From assembly GCF_003955715.1 (NCBI RefSeq), contig NZ_CP034463.1, forward strand, positions 6,076,001-6,140,000: a DNA stretch of 64,000 bases, read 5' to 3'. Numbering within the stretch: the first letter of the stretch is position 1; each line of letters starts with the position of its first letter. The DNA comes from Streptomyces aquilus (GTDB lineage: Bacteria; Actinomycetota; Actinomycetes; Streptomycetales; Streptomycetaceae). Positions 50,353 through 59,912 of this stretch are shown here, in pieces. Both the position numbers and the translations under genes were made by a program. The notes under the pieces were generated by a model. The model saw only the letters and a program-made list of their open reading frames with translations, searched no databases and was not told where the DNA came from.

Positions 50353-50910
50353 ATGAGCGAGAGCCGTCTTCCGCTGGAGTGGATCGCCGCTTCGCTGCGG
50401 CGCGAGCGTGCGCGCACCGGGCTGTCGCTCTCGGAGCTGGCCAAGCGGGCCGGGATCGCGAAGTCCACGCTGTCCCAGCTGGAGGCCGGCGGCGGGAACC
50501 CGAGCGTCGAGACACTGTGGGCGCTGGGGGTGGCGCTGGGCGTGCCGTTCAGCGCGCTGGTGGAGCCGCCGGTGCCCTCCGTGCAGGTCATCAGGGCCGG
50601 GCAGGGCCCGACGGTGGCGTCCGAGAAGGCCGAGTACGCGGCCACGCTGCTGTCCGCCAGCCCGCCCGGGGCGCGGCGGGACATCTACCACCTGCGGGCC
50701 GAACCGGGGGCCGTACGGGAGTCGGAGCCGCACATTCCGGGGAGCGTGGAGCATCTGATCGTGAGCACGGGCAGGCTCAAGGCCGGCCCGGCGGCGGAGA
50801 CGGTGGAGCTGGCGGCCGGGGACTACATGACGTATCGCGGGGATGTGCCGCACTCGTACGAGGCGCTCGCTCCCGGGACGACGTTCGTGCTGGTCATGCA
50901 GCACATGTGA
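50353..50910 (+). CDS. XRE-family regulator with cupin domain
   Basis: A 185-residue regulator. The HTH lies at residues 10-62 (IAASLRRERARTGLSLSELA then KRAGIAKSTLSQLEAGGGNP), and the C-terminal cupin spans residues 95-185 (VESE-type EPHIPGSVEHLIVSTG, DYMTYRGDVPHSYEA with a conserved His). The cupin probably senses a small ligand. ATG 50353 follows GGAGCGAACGAAC; an in-frame ATG at 50338 is possible. It diverges from azlCD and likely represses it and itself. A strong hairpin at 50930-50960 follows. Confidence 0.9.
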   Translation: MSESRLPLEWIAASLRRERARTGLSLSELAKRAGIAKSTLSQLEAGGGNPSVETLWALGVALGVPFSALVEPPVPSVQVIRAGQGPTVASEKAEYAATLLSASPPGARRDIYHLRAEPGAVRESEPHIPGSVEHLIVSTGRLKAGPAAETVELAAGDYMTYRGDVPHSYEALAPGTTFVLVMQHM

Positions 50911-50929
50911 CCGCGTAGGGGGAAAGGCA

Positions 50930-50960
50930 GGAGCCCCGTCGCCTTGCGGCGCGGGGCTCC
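50930..50960. terminator. Hairpin between XRE-cupin gene and csp
   Basis: GGAGCCCCG (50930-50938) pairs with CGGGGCTCC (50952-50960) with a 13-nt loop, followed by TTG. It separates two convergent genes and serves as a bidirectional terminator. Confidence 0.8.
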
Positions 50961-51002
50961 TTGGGTACTGCTCTCAGGTCCGGATCAGAGACTCGAAAAG
51001 TC

Positions 51003-51206
51003 TCAGACGGGGGTGACGTTCTCCGCCTGCGGGCCCTTCGGGCCCTGGGTCACGTCGAAGGAGACCTGCTGGTTCTCCTCCAGCGAACGGAAGCCGCTCG
51101 CGTTGATGGCGGAGTAGTGGACGAAGACGTCCGGGCCGCCGCCCTCCTGGGCAATGAAGCCAAAGCCCTTTTCGGCGTTGAACCACTTCACGGTTCCGGT
51201 AGCCAT
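51003..51206 (-). CDS. Cold-shock domain protein
   Basis: A 67-residue cold-shock protein: [20 protein letters not shown] then [20 protein letters not shown] with the RNP1 (KGFGFI) and RNP2 (VFVHY) nucleic acid-binding motifs, ending [16 protein letters not shown]. It binds single-stranded RNA/DNA and melts mRNA structure. It has a strong AAGGAGG site. The leader upstream contains an inverted repeat (51297-51327). It diverges from mqnA. Confidence 0.95.
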   Translation of the reverse strand: MATGTVKWFNAEKGFGFIAQEGGGPDVFVHYSAINASGFRSLEENQQVSFDVTQGPKGPQAENVTPV

Positions 51207-51296
51207 AAGCCCTCCTTGGGCCCAAAGGGTTGCCCTGCTCCAGAACCTGCGATTGTGAAAACAGTGCTGCACAACTGCATACTTCTGAAAACGACT

Positions 51297-51327
51297 AGAG
51301 CCCGCGGTTACATGCTCCGCAGGCTCT
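51297..51327. promoter_or_regulatory. Hairpin in the csp-mqnA divergent region
   Basis: AGAGCC-C-GCGG (51297-51307) pairs with CCGC-A-GGCTCT (51317-51327), one C-A mismatch, 9-nt loop. It lies about 90 bp upstream of the csp start, where a long structured leader would be expected for a cold-shock mRNA. The rest of 51207-51492 is moderately AT-rich and without genes. Confidence 0.5.
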
Positions 51328-51483
51328 GTACTGCAAGGGAAACCAAACTGCAACTTGCGGCGAGCCTAGCATGTGGGCAGCCGAAAGCAATAGAGGCCAA
51401 GATCACGTCACCCGGATGTTTGATCTCGCTCGTGTCGGGTTGACGGCGGGGGTGGCCATCGTACGTCAGGCCCCAGGGTCTAG

Positions 51484-52341
<858 letters not shown>

Positions 52342-52395
52342 TCTGCATCTGAGTCTTACGGGGTCGCGACGGCCTCACGGGGGAGGGTGGGCGTG

Positions 52396-54069
52396 ATGCA
52401 GCCACTCGGAGTCGACGAGCCGACCGCCGTCGGGCCCTACCGGCTGCTCGGCCGGCTCGGCTCCGGCGGCATGGGCCGGGTCTATCTGGGGCGCAGCGCC
52501 GGGGGCCGGACGGTCGCCGTCAAGATCGTGCACCCGCACTTCGCGCTCGACGAGGAGTTCCGCGCCCGCTTCCGGCGCGAGGTCGAGGCGGCGCGGCGGG
52601 TGGGCGGCGCCTGGACGGCGCCCGTACTGGACGCCGACCCGGACGCGGCCGTGCCATGGGTGGCCACGGCCTACGCTGCGGGCCCGTCACTGACAGCGGC
52701 GGTGACCGACGACGGTCCGCTGCCCGCGCCTTCGGTACGGGTGCTGGGGGCGGGGCTCGCCGAGGCGCTGGCGGCCGTACACGAACTGGGCCTGGTCCAC
52801 CGGGACGTCAAGCCGTCCAACGTGCTCCTGACCCTGGACGGCCCGCTGCTCATCGACTTCGGCATCGCGCGCGCCACGGACGGCACGGCCTCGCTGACCT
52901 CGACCGGCGTCTCCATCGGCTCGCCCGGATACATGGCCCCCGAGCAGATCCTCGGCAAGGGCGTCTCGGGGGCGTCGGACGTCTTCTCGCTCGGGGCGGT
53001 GCTGGCGTACGCGGCGAACGGGGCGTCACCGTTCCCCGGGGACTCCTCGGCCGCCCTGCTCTACAAGGTCGTCCACGAGGAGCCCGAACTCGGTTCGCTC
53101 GACGGAGAGTTGCGGGGACTGGTGGCGGCTTGTCTGGCCAAGTCGCCCGGGGAACGGCCGACTCCGGCTGAGGTGTCCCGGCGGCTCGCCCCCGAGGGAG
53201 CGGCGCGGCTGGTCGCGGGCGGGTGGCTGCCGGGGGCGCTGGTCGAGAGGGTGAGCCGGAGTGCCGTACAGCTGCTGAATCTGGAGGCGGCGGGGGAGGC
53301 TTCGGGGGTTGTGGGGTTCAGCAGTCCCTCGGTCGGAGGGCCCGCGGTGCCACTGGCGGTGGGGGAGTTCGGGCCGCCGCCGGTGATGCCGGTGGCGGCG
53401 CCCGCCGTTTCGGTGCCCGAGCCGCGTGACGCCGTCCCGGCGCCGCCCGGCATCGCTGACACTCCTCCCGGGAAGCTGTCCGTTTCCGTGGCGGCCACCA
53501 GCGCCCCGGGCGCGGACGGGCGCGGCCGACGGCTCAGCTGCACCGTGGCGCTCGCGGTCGCCGGGGCGTTGGCGGCGGTGACGGTGGGGTCGGTGTTCCT
53601 GTTCGACCTGCTGCCCAAGGACGACAAGGACACCAGCGCGGGGAGTTCCGACGCGTACTCGCCGCAGCCGACGGCGAGTTCGGCGCCGACCGACAGCACC
53701 GGAGCGGACGACGCGGCCCCCGGGGTGGTCCCCGATCGCTACCTCGGCACCTGGGAAGGCCAGGCCACCGGCTCCGGCATCCCGATGGGCACCTTCCGGC
53801 TGACCGTCAAGGAGGTGGCCGTGGGCGGGCAACTGGGCAAGCTCAAGCAGACCGACATCCTCGGCGGCGTCTGCAACGACGTACTGACCCTGAAGCAGGT
53901 CACGAAGACGCAGCTCATCGCGACGTCCGTCGGCGCACGGACCAACCACGAGGGCTGCAACCCCGCCGCCCACACGGTCCGGTTGACCCCGGTCGGCGAC
54001 GACCTGAAGTTCGCCTCGGAGAGCGAGGCGGAGGGGAATCCGGAGGCGCGGTTGTCGAAGGTCAAGTAG
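52396..54069 (+). CDS. Transmembrane Ser/Thr protein kinase
   Basis: A 557-residue receptor-like kinase. The N-terminal kinase domain has the glycine loop GRLGSGGMGRVYLGR (Gly22-Gly24), Lys43, HRDVKPSN (His135, Arg136, Asp137) and IDFG (Asp154), and an activation loop with Thr/Ser (TSLTSTGVSIGSPGYMAPEQ, given in part). A Pro/Val-rich linker precedes one membrane helix (CTVALAVAGALAAVTVGSVF, near residues 382-401), followed by an extracytoplasmic domain. It probably senses an envelope signal. It starts 54 bp after mqnA. It is next to eccC and may phosphorylate T7 components, but that is inference. Confidence 0.9.
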   Translation: MQPLGVDEPTAVGPYRLLGRLGSGGMGRVYLGRSAGGRTVAVKIVHPHFALDEEFRARFRREVEAARRVGGAWTAPVLDADPDAAVPWVATAYAAGPSLTAAVTDDGPLPAPSVRVLGAGLAEALAAVHELGLVHRDVKPSNVLLTLDGPLLIDFGIARATDGTASLTSTGVSIGSPGYMAPEQILGKGVSGASDVFSLGAVLAYAANGASPFPGDSSAALLYKVVHEEPELGSLDGELRGLVAACLAKSPGERPTPAEVSRRLAPEGAARLVAGGWLPGALVERVSRSAVQLLNLEAAGEASGVVGFSSPSVGGPAVPLAVGEFGPPPVMPVAAPAVSVPEPRDAVPAPPGIADTPPGKLSVSVAATSAPGADGRGRRLSCTVALAVAGALAAVTVGSVFLFDLLPKDDKDTSAGSSDAYSPQPTASSAPTDSTGADDAAPGVVPDRYLGTWEGQATGSGIPMGTFRLTVKEVAVGGQLGKLKQTDILGGVCNDVLTLKQVTKTQLIATSVGARTNHEGCNPAAHTVRLTPVGDDLKFASESEAEGNPEARLSKVK

Positions 54070-54212
54070 CGGCGGGCGCGGCGGAGCCGGGTGACTTCAC
54101 GGGGCTCGCCGAGCCCTTGATGCCGTACGTCACCAACGGCGTGCCGGCGTCGTGTCCTACCGGCAGTGCCGCCCCGCCGCCTTCCGTCGCTTCGGCCTCG
54201 CGGAGCCTCCGC

Positions 54213-57200
54213 TCAGCCGGGAACCACCACCGTCCGCAGCTCCCCGTCGCCGAGATGCAGCATGCCCTTGCCCGGGGTGATCTGGCCGCCGACCAGGCCG
54301 CGGTTGAGGCGGACGCCGATGAGGTCGCCGGAGGAGGTCTCCTGGGGGGAGAGGAGGATGCCGCGGCGGGCCTTCTTGGCGTCGACCTGCCAGCCGGAGA
54401 AGCCCGAGCAGACGTCCTCCTCGTCACCGGCGATGACCATGGCGAGACCGCGCTCGGCGCCGCGTGAGACGAGCTTCTTGAACTGGCTCGCGGCGTCGCA
54501 GTCCTCGAGGATCTCGCCGTCGTCGACGAGGACGACGATCGGCTCCTCCGGGCTCGCCTCGTCCAAGAGCTCCTCGAACTCGTCCTCGTCGATGTCGTCA
54601 CCGGTGAAGACCTTCAACACACCGTCCGTGCCGTCCAGTTGACGGAGCGGGGACTGGCGCGGGGCCGCGATGACCAGGCGTACGCCCTGCGTCAGGTACG
54701 ACTGCGCGAAGTTCATCAGGACCGTCGAGCGACCGGACTTGGCCGGGCCCGCGACCACGAACGTCGGCACACCCTGCGACAGGTCCGGGCCGAAGCCCAC
54801 GATCTCGTCGCCGCCGATGCCCACCAGACCCCACAGCCGGGCGCGGGACGCGTCCGGGTCGCGCATCTCCCAGGCCTCCGGGAAGGAGACCCGGCTCGGC
54901 AGGCTGTCGACGCGGAAGGGGCGGTGCGTGCGGGGGACGGCCGCGTCACGCGCGGCGGCCGCCTCGCCGATCGCCGCCAGTGCCGCCGCCTGGCCCTGAC
55001 CGGTGGTGTCCTCGGAGAGCAGCGCGAACTGCGTCTCCGTACCGAACTCGTTGCGGAAACCACGGCCCGGCGGAATCTCCTCCGGCACCTTGCGGGCCGG
55101 GATGCCGAGCGCCGAGAAGTCGCTGCGGTCGGCGAGCCGCAGGCCGTACTTGTCCTCGGTGAGCGTCGCGATCCGGCCGACCAGCAGCGTGCGGTCACCG
55201 GTGAGGACGAGGTGGATGCCGACCGAGGCACCCTCGCGCATCATCGTCTGCAACTCGTCCGTCAGCGAGCCGTGGTCGACCTCGCCGAGCGTGGGCACCC
55301 AGCCCTCCCACCGGTCCAGGAGCACCACGATGTGCGGCAGCCGCTCGTCCCCGGCGACCGAGGCCCGCTGCTCGCCGATGTCCGCGAACCCCTTGTCGGC
55401 CAGGAGGTTCTGGCGGCGGTCCATCTCCGCCTTGAGCCGGTTGACGAGCCGCACGACCCGCTCGGTCTGGTTACGGCCGACGACCGCGCCGACGTGCGGC
55501 AGCCGGGTCAGCGCGTTGAGCGCGCCGTTGCCGCAGTCGATGCCGTACATGTGCACGTCGGCCACGGAGTGCGTCCGCGCGATCGAGCCCGCGAGCGTGC
55601 GCAGCACCTGCGAACGACCGCTGCGCGGCGCACCGCCGATCATCAGATGCCCGAAGGAGGCGAAGTCGACCACGACCGGGCGGCGGGCCTGCTGCGCGGG
55701 CAGGTCCTCGACGCCGTACGGTGCGGGCGCCAGCTTGCCCGGCCCGCCGGCGAACGCGGGCACCTGGATGTCGTCGAGCAGCAGCTGCTCGTCGAGCGCC
55801 GGCAGCCACGGACTGTGCTGCGGCGGGATGCCGAGCGAGCGGTTGGCGTCCCGGATGGTGTCGACGAGGACCTTGAGGTCGGTGATCTCCTCGTCCTCAC
55901 GCGACTCGGCCTTGGGCTTGACCAGCGCGGCCCGCCCCAGGTCCTCCCAGGCCAGCGGCCCCACCCACGGCATGAGCACGGCGGGATCGGCGGCACCCGG
56001 CCGCCGGCCACCCACCCGCCCCGACTGGAACGGCACCAGCGAGGCATGCCCGAGCCGGACGTACGCCCGACCCGGCGTGCTCTTGCTGATGTGCCCGGCC
56101 TCGGGGGAGTCGATGACGTCCGACGACTCACCGCCGTCGGTCACGCGCAGCGCGATACGGAGGTTGGTGTTGGCGCGGATCTCGGGGGACACGACACCGG
56201 AGGGCCGCTGCGTGGCGAGGAGGAGGTGAATACCGAGGGAACGCCCTCGCTGGGCGATGTTCACCAGTCCCGTGACGAAGTCGGGCAGGTCACGGACCAT
56301 GGACGCGAACTCGTCGATGACGATGAGGAGTCGGGGCACGGGCGCGTGGGACGGATCGCGCCGGACCAGATCCTGATAGTCCTCGATGTCCTTGGCGTCG
56401 GCGGCGGCGAGGATGTGCTCGCGCCGGTGCAGCTCCGCGCCGAGGGACTCCAGGGCCCGCTCGACGAGATGGGCGTCGAGGTCGGTCACCATGCCGACGG
56501 TGTGCGGCAGATGGACACAGTCCTTGAACGCCGCGCCACCCTTGTAGTCGACAAGGACGAACGTCATGTTCTCGGGCGTGTTCGCGACGGCGAGCGCGGC
56601 CACGATGGTCTGGAGCAGCTCGGACTTACCGGAACCGGTGGTACCGGCGATCAGACCGTGCGGACCGTCCCTGCGGATGTCGATGCCGAAGGGCCCGTCG
56701 TACGACTCACCGATCACGGCCATCGTCGACTGCCCGCCCATCCGCCAACGGGCCACGATGGCATCGCTGGTCGGCGGTTCCAGTTGGAGCACGTCGAGGA
56801 GCCGCGAGGCGGAGGGAAGGGCGGAGTCCTCGGTCTCCCCGCTGATGTCCCGCAACGGCGACAGCGCGCGGGCGAGCCGCAGACACCACGCCGGCGACAC
56901 GAAGTCGGGCCGCACGTCCTTGATCCGCTCGGCCCCGGCCTCCTCGACGCGCAGCCGCAGCTTGTCGGGGGCGGCGTTCTGTCCGGGGTCCTCGGTGGTG
57001 TTCTGATGCCAGGCCTGGAAGGAGGGGAAGGCGGGGAGGCCGCCGCCGGCGACCTGCTGCTGCGCCTGGGCCTGCTGAAGGTAGTCGTACTCCTGCGCGG
57101 GCGGCTCGGCGACGACGTACGCCTGGCACTCACCCGGCAGGAACCGCTCCTCGGCGTCGAGGCAGAGGGCGTAGAGGGAGACGGCGGGCCCTTCGCGCAG

Positions 57201-58826
57201 AATCCGGACGACACCGGGAAGGGAGCGCAGCCGCCGCGACCCGTCCCATACGACGACGATGTCCGGGTCGCTGAACCCGACGCCCTGCCCCTTGTTCTGC
57301 TCGGCGGCCTTCTTGCGGGCGTCGAGGATCTGGGTCAGCTCGCCGATACGGGCGCCGACGGTCTCGGCGTCGGTGCCGATCAGGACGTTGACGTCCTGCC
57401 CGGAGCCGGGCTTGGCGTGCGGCAGCCAGCGGGTCCAGTCCCAGCTGTCCTGCGCGGTGTTCTCACTGAGGATGTAGAACTGCACGTCCATCGGGCTGTG
57501 CAGGGCAGCGGTCTGCGCGACGGCCCAACGCCCCATGGCACGCGCGGAGTCGCCCGGACCGGCCATGCCGATGACCCCGAGCGACCGGAGGGAGAGCGCG
57601 ACGGGAGCGTCCTCGATCTTCCAGGTGACCTGCCGCTTGTGGTCGAGCTGCTCGGGATCGTCGAGGACGACCTCGGAGTCCATCTGCCCGGTGCCGACGC
57701 GAATGAGGAGATGATCACGGTCCGTCCGCCGCCGCTCCCAGAGGCGGGTGCGGGGCCCGGTGCCGAGGGAGAGGACGGTGGCGGGGTCGGGAATGGCGTG
57801 CCGCCGGTCGGTCCGCTCGGCGACGAGGGCGTCCTGGGCGTCCTTCTCGACTTTTTGTTTTTGTTCTTCGTATTCCTTGACCTGCTTGGCGTGGGACTTG
57901 CGGCCGTGCTTCTTGTCGTTGAAGTAGTTGGCGAAGAGGAGGAGGGGGCTGAGGGCCGCCATGATCAGGTAGTACCAGCGCTGGAAGATCAGCACGGAGA
58001 CGATGGCGCCGACGAGGGGCGTGAGCGCCATCAGCCAGGGAAGCGGCCGGGCTTCGTACTCGCGGGGAGGCGACGGCAGCCGGAACTTGGTCTGCCGGTC
58101 CGGTGGCCGGAGCCTCGGGGGCCGGTTGTAGTCGAGACCGATGCCGTCGTCGGACCACTTGAGGGCGGCGTTGGGCGGCGAGTAACGGGCCAGCTCCAGC
58201 AGGGTGTTGCCGACGGCGATCTGCCCGCCGAGGGGCCAGTCGGTCTTGCCGCCGTCTTCTTCCTCGATGGGTTCGCCGTCAAGGGTGACGGGTGCGGGCT
58301 TCCGGTCGGTCCCGTCGTCGCTCTCGGCCTTGGTGTGGACGGCGACTTGGCAGGTGCCGTCGGTGGTGACGGACAAGGTGAGGGCGCGGGCGTCGAGTTC
58401 GGGGTCGTCGATACGGATGTACGAGGCCGGCCCGCTGCCGATGTCGTACCGCCCGACCCCGAGCCGGTGCACGAACCCGGCGACGGGTCCGCCGACGACA
58501 CGGAGCTCGACGAGACCGGTGGGTTCGCCGGGCAGGCACCCGGCAGGGTCCTGGAGGGAGACGACCGCGCCGTCACGGAGAGGGGAGTTGACGACGGTGG
58601 CGGAGGGATCGACGCCGTAGCCGTCGACGTAGAGGAGGGGGGCGTTGTTGGCGGGGATGTGGTGCTGCTGAAGCCCGAGCGGAATGACCTGAGCGCCTCC
58701 GTGGACCCCGACCTGTTTGGCCAGCTCAGCCGCGATGTCCCCCACGGCGGACTCGGGATCGGCATCGAGCACGACATCGGCGGTGCCGCCGCCGAACGGG
58801 TCGACGACGGTCAGAGTCAGGCGCAC
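54213..58826 (-). CDS. eccC: Type VII secretion ATPase EccC, fused form
   Basis: A 1537-residue T7SS motor. Near residues 124-150 lies an FHA-like region (RYDIGSGPASYIRIDD). Two hydrophobic helices follow (WLMALTPLVGAIVSVLIFQR, then WYYLIMAALSPLLLFAN). Three FtsK/SpoIIIE ATPase domains come next: D1 has canonical Walker A GTTGSGKSE (Lys734), D2 GGAPRSGRS (Arg1071) and D3 GPAKSGRS (Arg1366) have Arg instead of Lys. This single-gene fused form is typical of actinomycete and firmicute EccC. GTG 58826 has GGGGAGG upstream. It is divergent from two Esx-like genes. Other core genes (EccB, EccD, mycosin) are not in view. Confidence 0.93.
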   Translation of the reverse strand: MRLTLTVVDPFGGGTADVVLDADPESAVGDIAAELAKQVGVHGGAQVIPLGLQQHHIPANNAPLLYVDGYGVDPSATVVNSPLRDGAVVSLQDPAGCLPGEPTGLVELRVVGGPVAGFVHRLGVGRYDIGSGPASYIRIDDPELDARALTLSVTTDGTCQVAVHTKAESDDGTDRKPAPVTLDGEPIEEEDGGKTDWPLGGQIAVGNTLLELARYSPPNAALKWSDDGIGLDYNRPPRLRPPDRQTKFRLPSPPREYEARPLPWLMALTPLVGAIVSVLIFQRWYYLIMAALSPLLLFANYFNDKKHGRKSHAKQVKEYEEQKQKVEKDAQDALVAERTDRRHAIPDPATVLSLGTGPRTRLWERRRTDRDHLLIRVGTGQMDSEVVLDDPEQLDHKRQVTWKIEDAPVALSLRSLGVIGMAGPGDSARAMGRWAVAQTAALHSPMDVQFYILSENTAQDSWDWTRWLPHAKPGSGQDVNVLIGTDAETVGARIGELTQILDARKKAAEQNKGQGVGFSDPDIVVVWDGSRRLRSLPGVVRILREGPAVSLYALCLDAEERFLPGECQAYVVAEPPAQEYDYLQQAQAQQQVAGGGLPAFPSFQAWHQNTTEDPGQNAAPDKLRLRVEEAGAERIKDVRPDFVSPAWCLRLARALSPLRDISGETEDSALPSASRLLDVLQLEPPTSDAIVARWRMGGQSTMAVIGESYDGPFGIDIRRDGPHGLIAGTTGSGKSELLQTIVAALAVANTPENMTFVLVDYKGGAAFKDCVHLPHTVGMVTDLDAHLVERALESLGAELHRREHILAAADAKDIEDYQDLVRRDPSHAPVPRLLIVIDEFASMVRDLPDFVTGLVNIAQRGRSLGIHLLLATQRPSGVVSPEIRANTNLRIALRVTDGGESSDVIDSPEAGHISKSTPGRAYVRLGHASLVPFQSGRVGGRRPGAADPAVLMPWVGPLAWEDLGRAALVKPKAESREDEEITDLKVLVDTIRDANRSLGIPPQHSPWLPALDEQLLLDDIQVPAFAGGPGKLAPAPYGVEDLPAQQARRPVVVDFASFGHLMIGGAPRSGRSQVLRTLAGSIARTHSVADVHMYGIDCGNGALNALTRLPHVGAVVGRNQTERVVRLVNRLKAEMDRRQNLLADKGFADIGEQRASVAGDERLPHIVVLLDRWEGWVPTLGEVDHGSLTDELQTMMREGASVGIHLVLTGDRTLLVGRIATLTEDKYGLRLADRSDFSALGIPARKVPEEIPPGRGFRNEFGTETQFALLSEDTTGQGQAAALAAIGEAAAARDAAVPRTHRPFRVDSLPSRVSFPEAWEMRDPDASRARLWGLVGIGGDEIVGFGPDLSQGVPTFVVAGPAKSGRSTVLMNFAQSYLTQGVRLVIAAPRQSPLRQLDGTDGVLKVFTGDDIDEDEFEELLDEASPEEPIVVLVDDGEILEDCDAASQFKKLVSRGAERGLAMVIAGDEEDVCSGFSGWQVDAKKARRGILLSPQETSSGDLIGVRLNRGLVGGQITPGKGMLHLGDGELRTVVVPG

Positions 58827-59205
58827 GCTATGTCCTCCCCACGGCCACTGTGGCCCCCATGGCTGCTTCTGCAACGCAGGCCACGGCAGGGATCGACGAT
58901 ATCGGGTGGGTGTGACAAGTGGGGAGCGGGGAGGCGAGGGTGCGTGCGGTGCTGTGGATAACCTCCGACAACTTCCCGCAACTTCCCGATGGCAACGGCG
59001 GTGTGCACGAGTTCGTGACGTCTTCACGACGTCTTGTTCACATCCGGGGATGTGTCACCTCGGGCCCCACCCGTAAGCTGCTGCACCAAGAGCGGACGAT
59101 CACACCGGCTGCCTACGGGTCTCTCCGGGCGGCCTGGCTGCCGATCGCTCTGCAAACAGGGAGCCACGGGGGTTGGCCCTGCGGCGTTTTGATGGGAGCG
59201 GCCAC
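58827..59205. promoter_or_regulatory. Long divergent region between eccC and esx genes
   Basis: 379 bp without a convincing gene. It carries a 10-bp tandem repeat CAACTTCCCG (58969-58978, 58979-58988), a 5-5-5 palindrome CGTGA-CGTCT-TCACG (59014-59028), and the direct repeat GACGTCTT (59017-59024, 59028-59035). These are candidate regulator sites for the type VII locus. Confidence 0.5.
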
Positions 59206-59505
59206 ATGGCCAAGGACCTTGATGTCACTTATCAGGACATGCGCGACGCTGCGAAGCATGTCGTGAAGGAGAAGGAAAAGCTCCAGGAGAAGCTCGACGG
59301 GCTCAAGAAGTACATCAACAACCTCGTCCAGTCCGGCTACGTGACGAAGAGCTCGTCCAAGGCCTTCGACGAGAACTTCGACGAGTTCGTCCGCGGGACG
59401 AAGGACACGCTGGATGGTCTGGACGGTATGGGGGACTACCTGACGACCGCGGCGGACAAGTTCGAGCAGATCGATGAGGAGCTGGCCAAGTCGGCTCGTA
59501 AGTAG
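59206..59505 (+). CDS. Esx/WXG100-like small helical protein 1
   Basis: A 99-residue four-helix-hairpin-like protein of WXG100 size. Charged helix MAKDLDVTYQDMRDAAKHVV and KEKEKLQEKLDGLKKYINNL are followed at residues 43-48 by SGYVTK, at the place where the W-x-G turn usually sits; here it is G-Y-V-T. The C-terminal helix carries FEQIDEE (Phe86 to Asp90), close to the YxxxD/E secretion signal but with Phe. It follows GGGAG. It opens a four-gene unit with a similar small protein and a large WXG protein, so it is probably exported by the EccC machine. Confidence 0.75.
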   Translation: MAKDLDVTYQDMRDAAKHVVKEKEKLQEKLDGLKKYINNLVQSGYVTKSSSKAFDENFDEFVRGTKDTLDGLDGMGDYLTTAADKFEQIDEELAKSARK

Positions 59506-59588
59506 GCTGCTTCGACAGTGACGCGGTGGCGCGACGTCCCCTACGGGCATCGCGTCACCGTTGGTCGTGTGACTTCGCAGGGGGGTTC

Positions 59589-59912
59589 GTGTCGGATCAG
59601 ACAGCCGATCTCGCGCGTATCAAGGACAGCGCGACGTCCATCTCGAAAATTCACCGGGAGTTCAAGGGCAACGCGAACCCGGCAGAAGGGCTGGGCGTGC
59701 CCACGCTGGGAGACCAGGGCCTCGTCGACGTCTTCGACGACTTCGGTGACAACTGGAAGATTCACCGAGAGCGCCTGATGGACGAGTTGGAGAAGCTGGC
59801 GAAGCTTCTGACGACCGCGGCCAAGGCCTACGAGGACATCGATCACGCTCTTGCCGAGGCTCTCCGTGGCACGGATGCCAAGAAGTCGGCTGCCAAGGGA
59901 GGGGGCCAGTGA
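59589..59912 (+). CDS. Esx-like small helical protein 2
   Basis: A 107-residue helical protein. MSDQTADLARIKDSATSISK and a middle FDDFGDNWKIHRERLMDELE helix are followed by YEDID (Tyr81 to Asp85), a YxxxD secretion signal at the right C-terminal position, and a short Lys/Gly-rich tail. It lacks a WxG turn. Start is GTG 59589 after AGGGGGG. Its stop overlaps the GTG of the large WXG protein. With protein 1 it could form a heterodimer like EsxA-EsxB, but this is inferred from paired genes. Confidence 0.75.
   Translation: MSDQTADLARIKDSATSISKIHREFKGNANPAEGLGVPTLGDQGLVDVFDDFGDNWKIHRERLMDELEKLAKLLTTAAKAYEDIDHALAEALRGTDAKKSAAKGGGQ

Noticed and set aside
54639..58961. A very long open frame antisense to eccC
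   Set aside because: It is the mirror of a high-GC gene; it has low-complexity Arg/Gly/Val-rich sequence and no domain, while the opposite strand encodes a complete EccC.
58919..59266. A rightward frame in the eccC-esx region
   Set aside because: No ribosome site, no family signal, and its 3' part overlaps the Esx-like gene in another frame.
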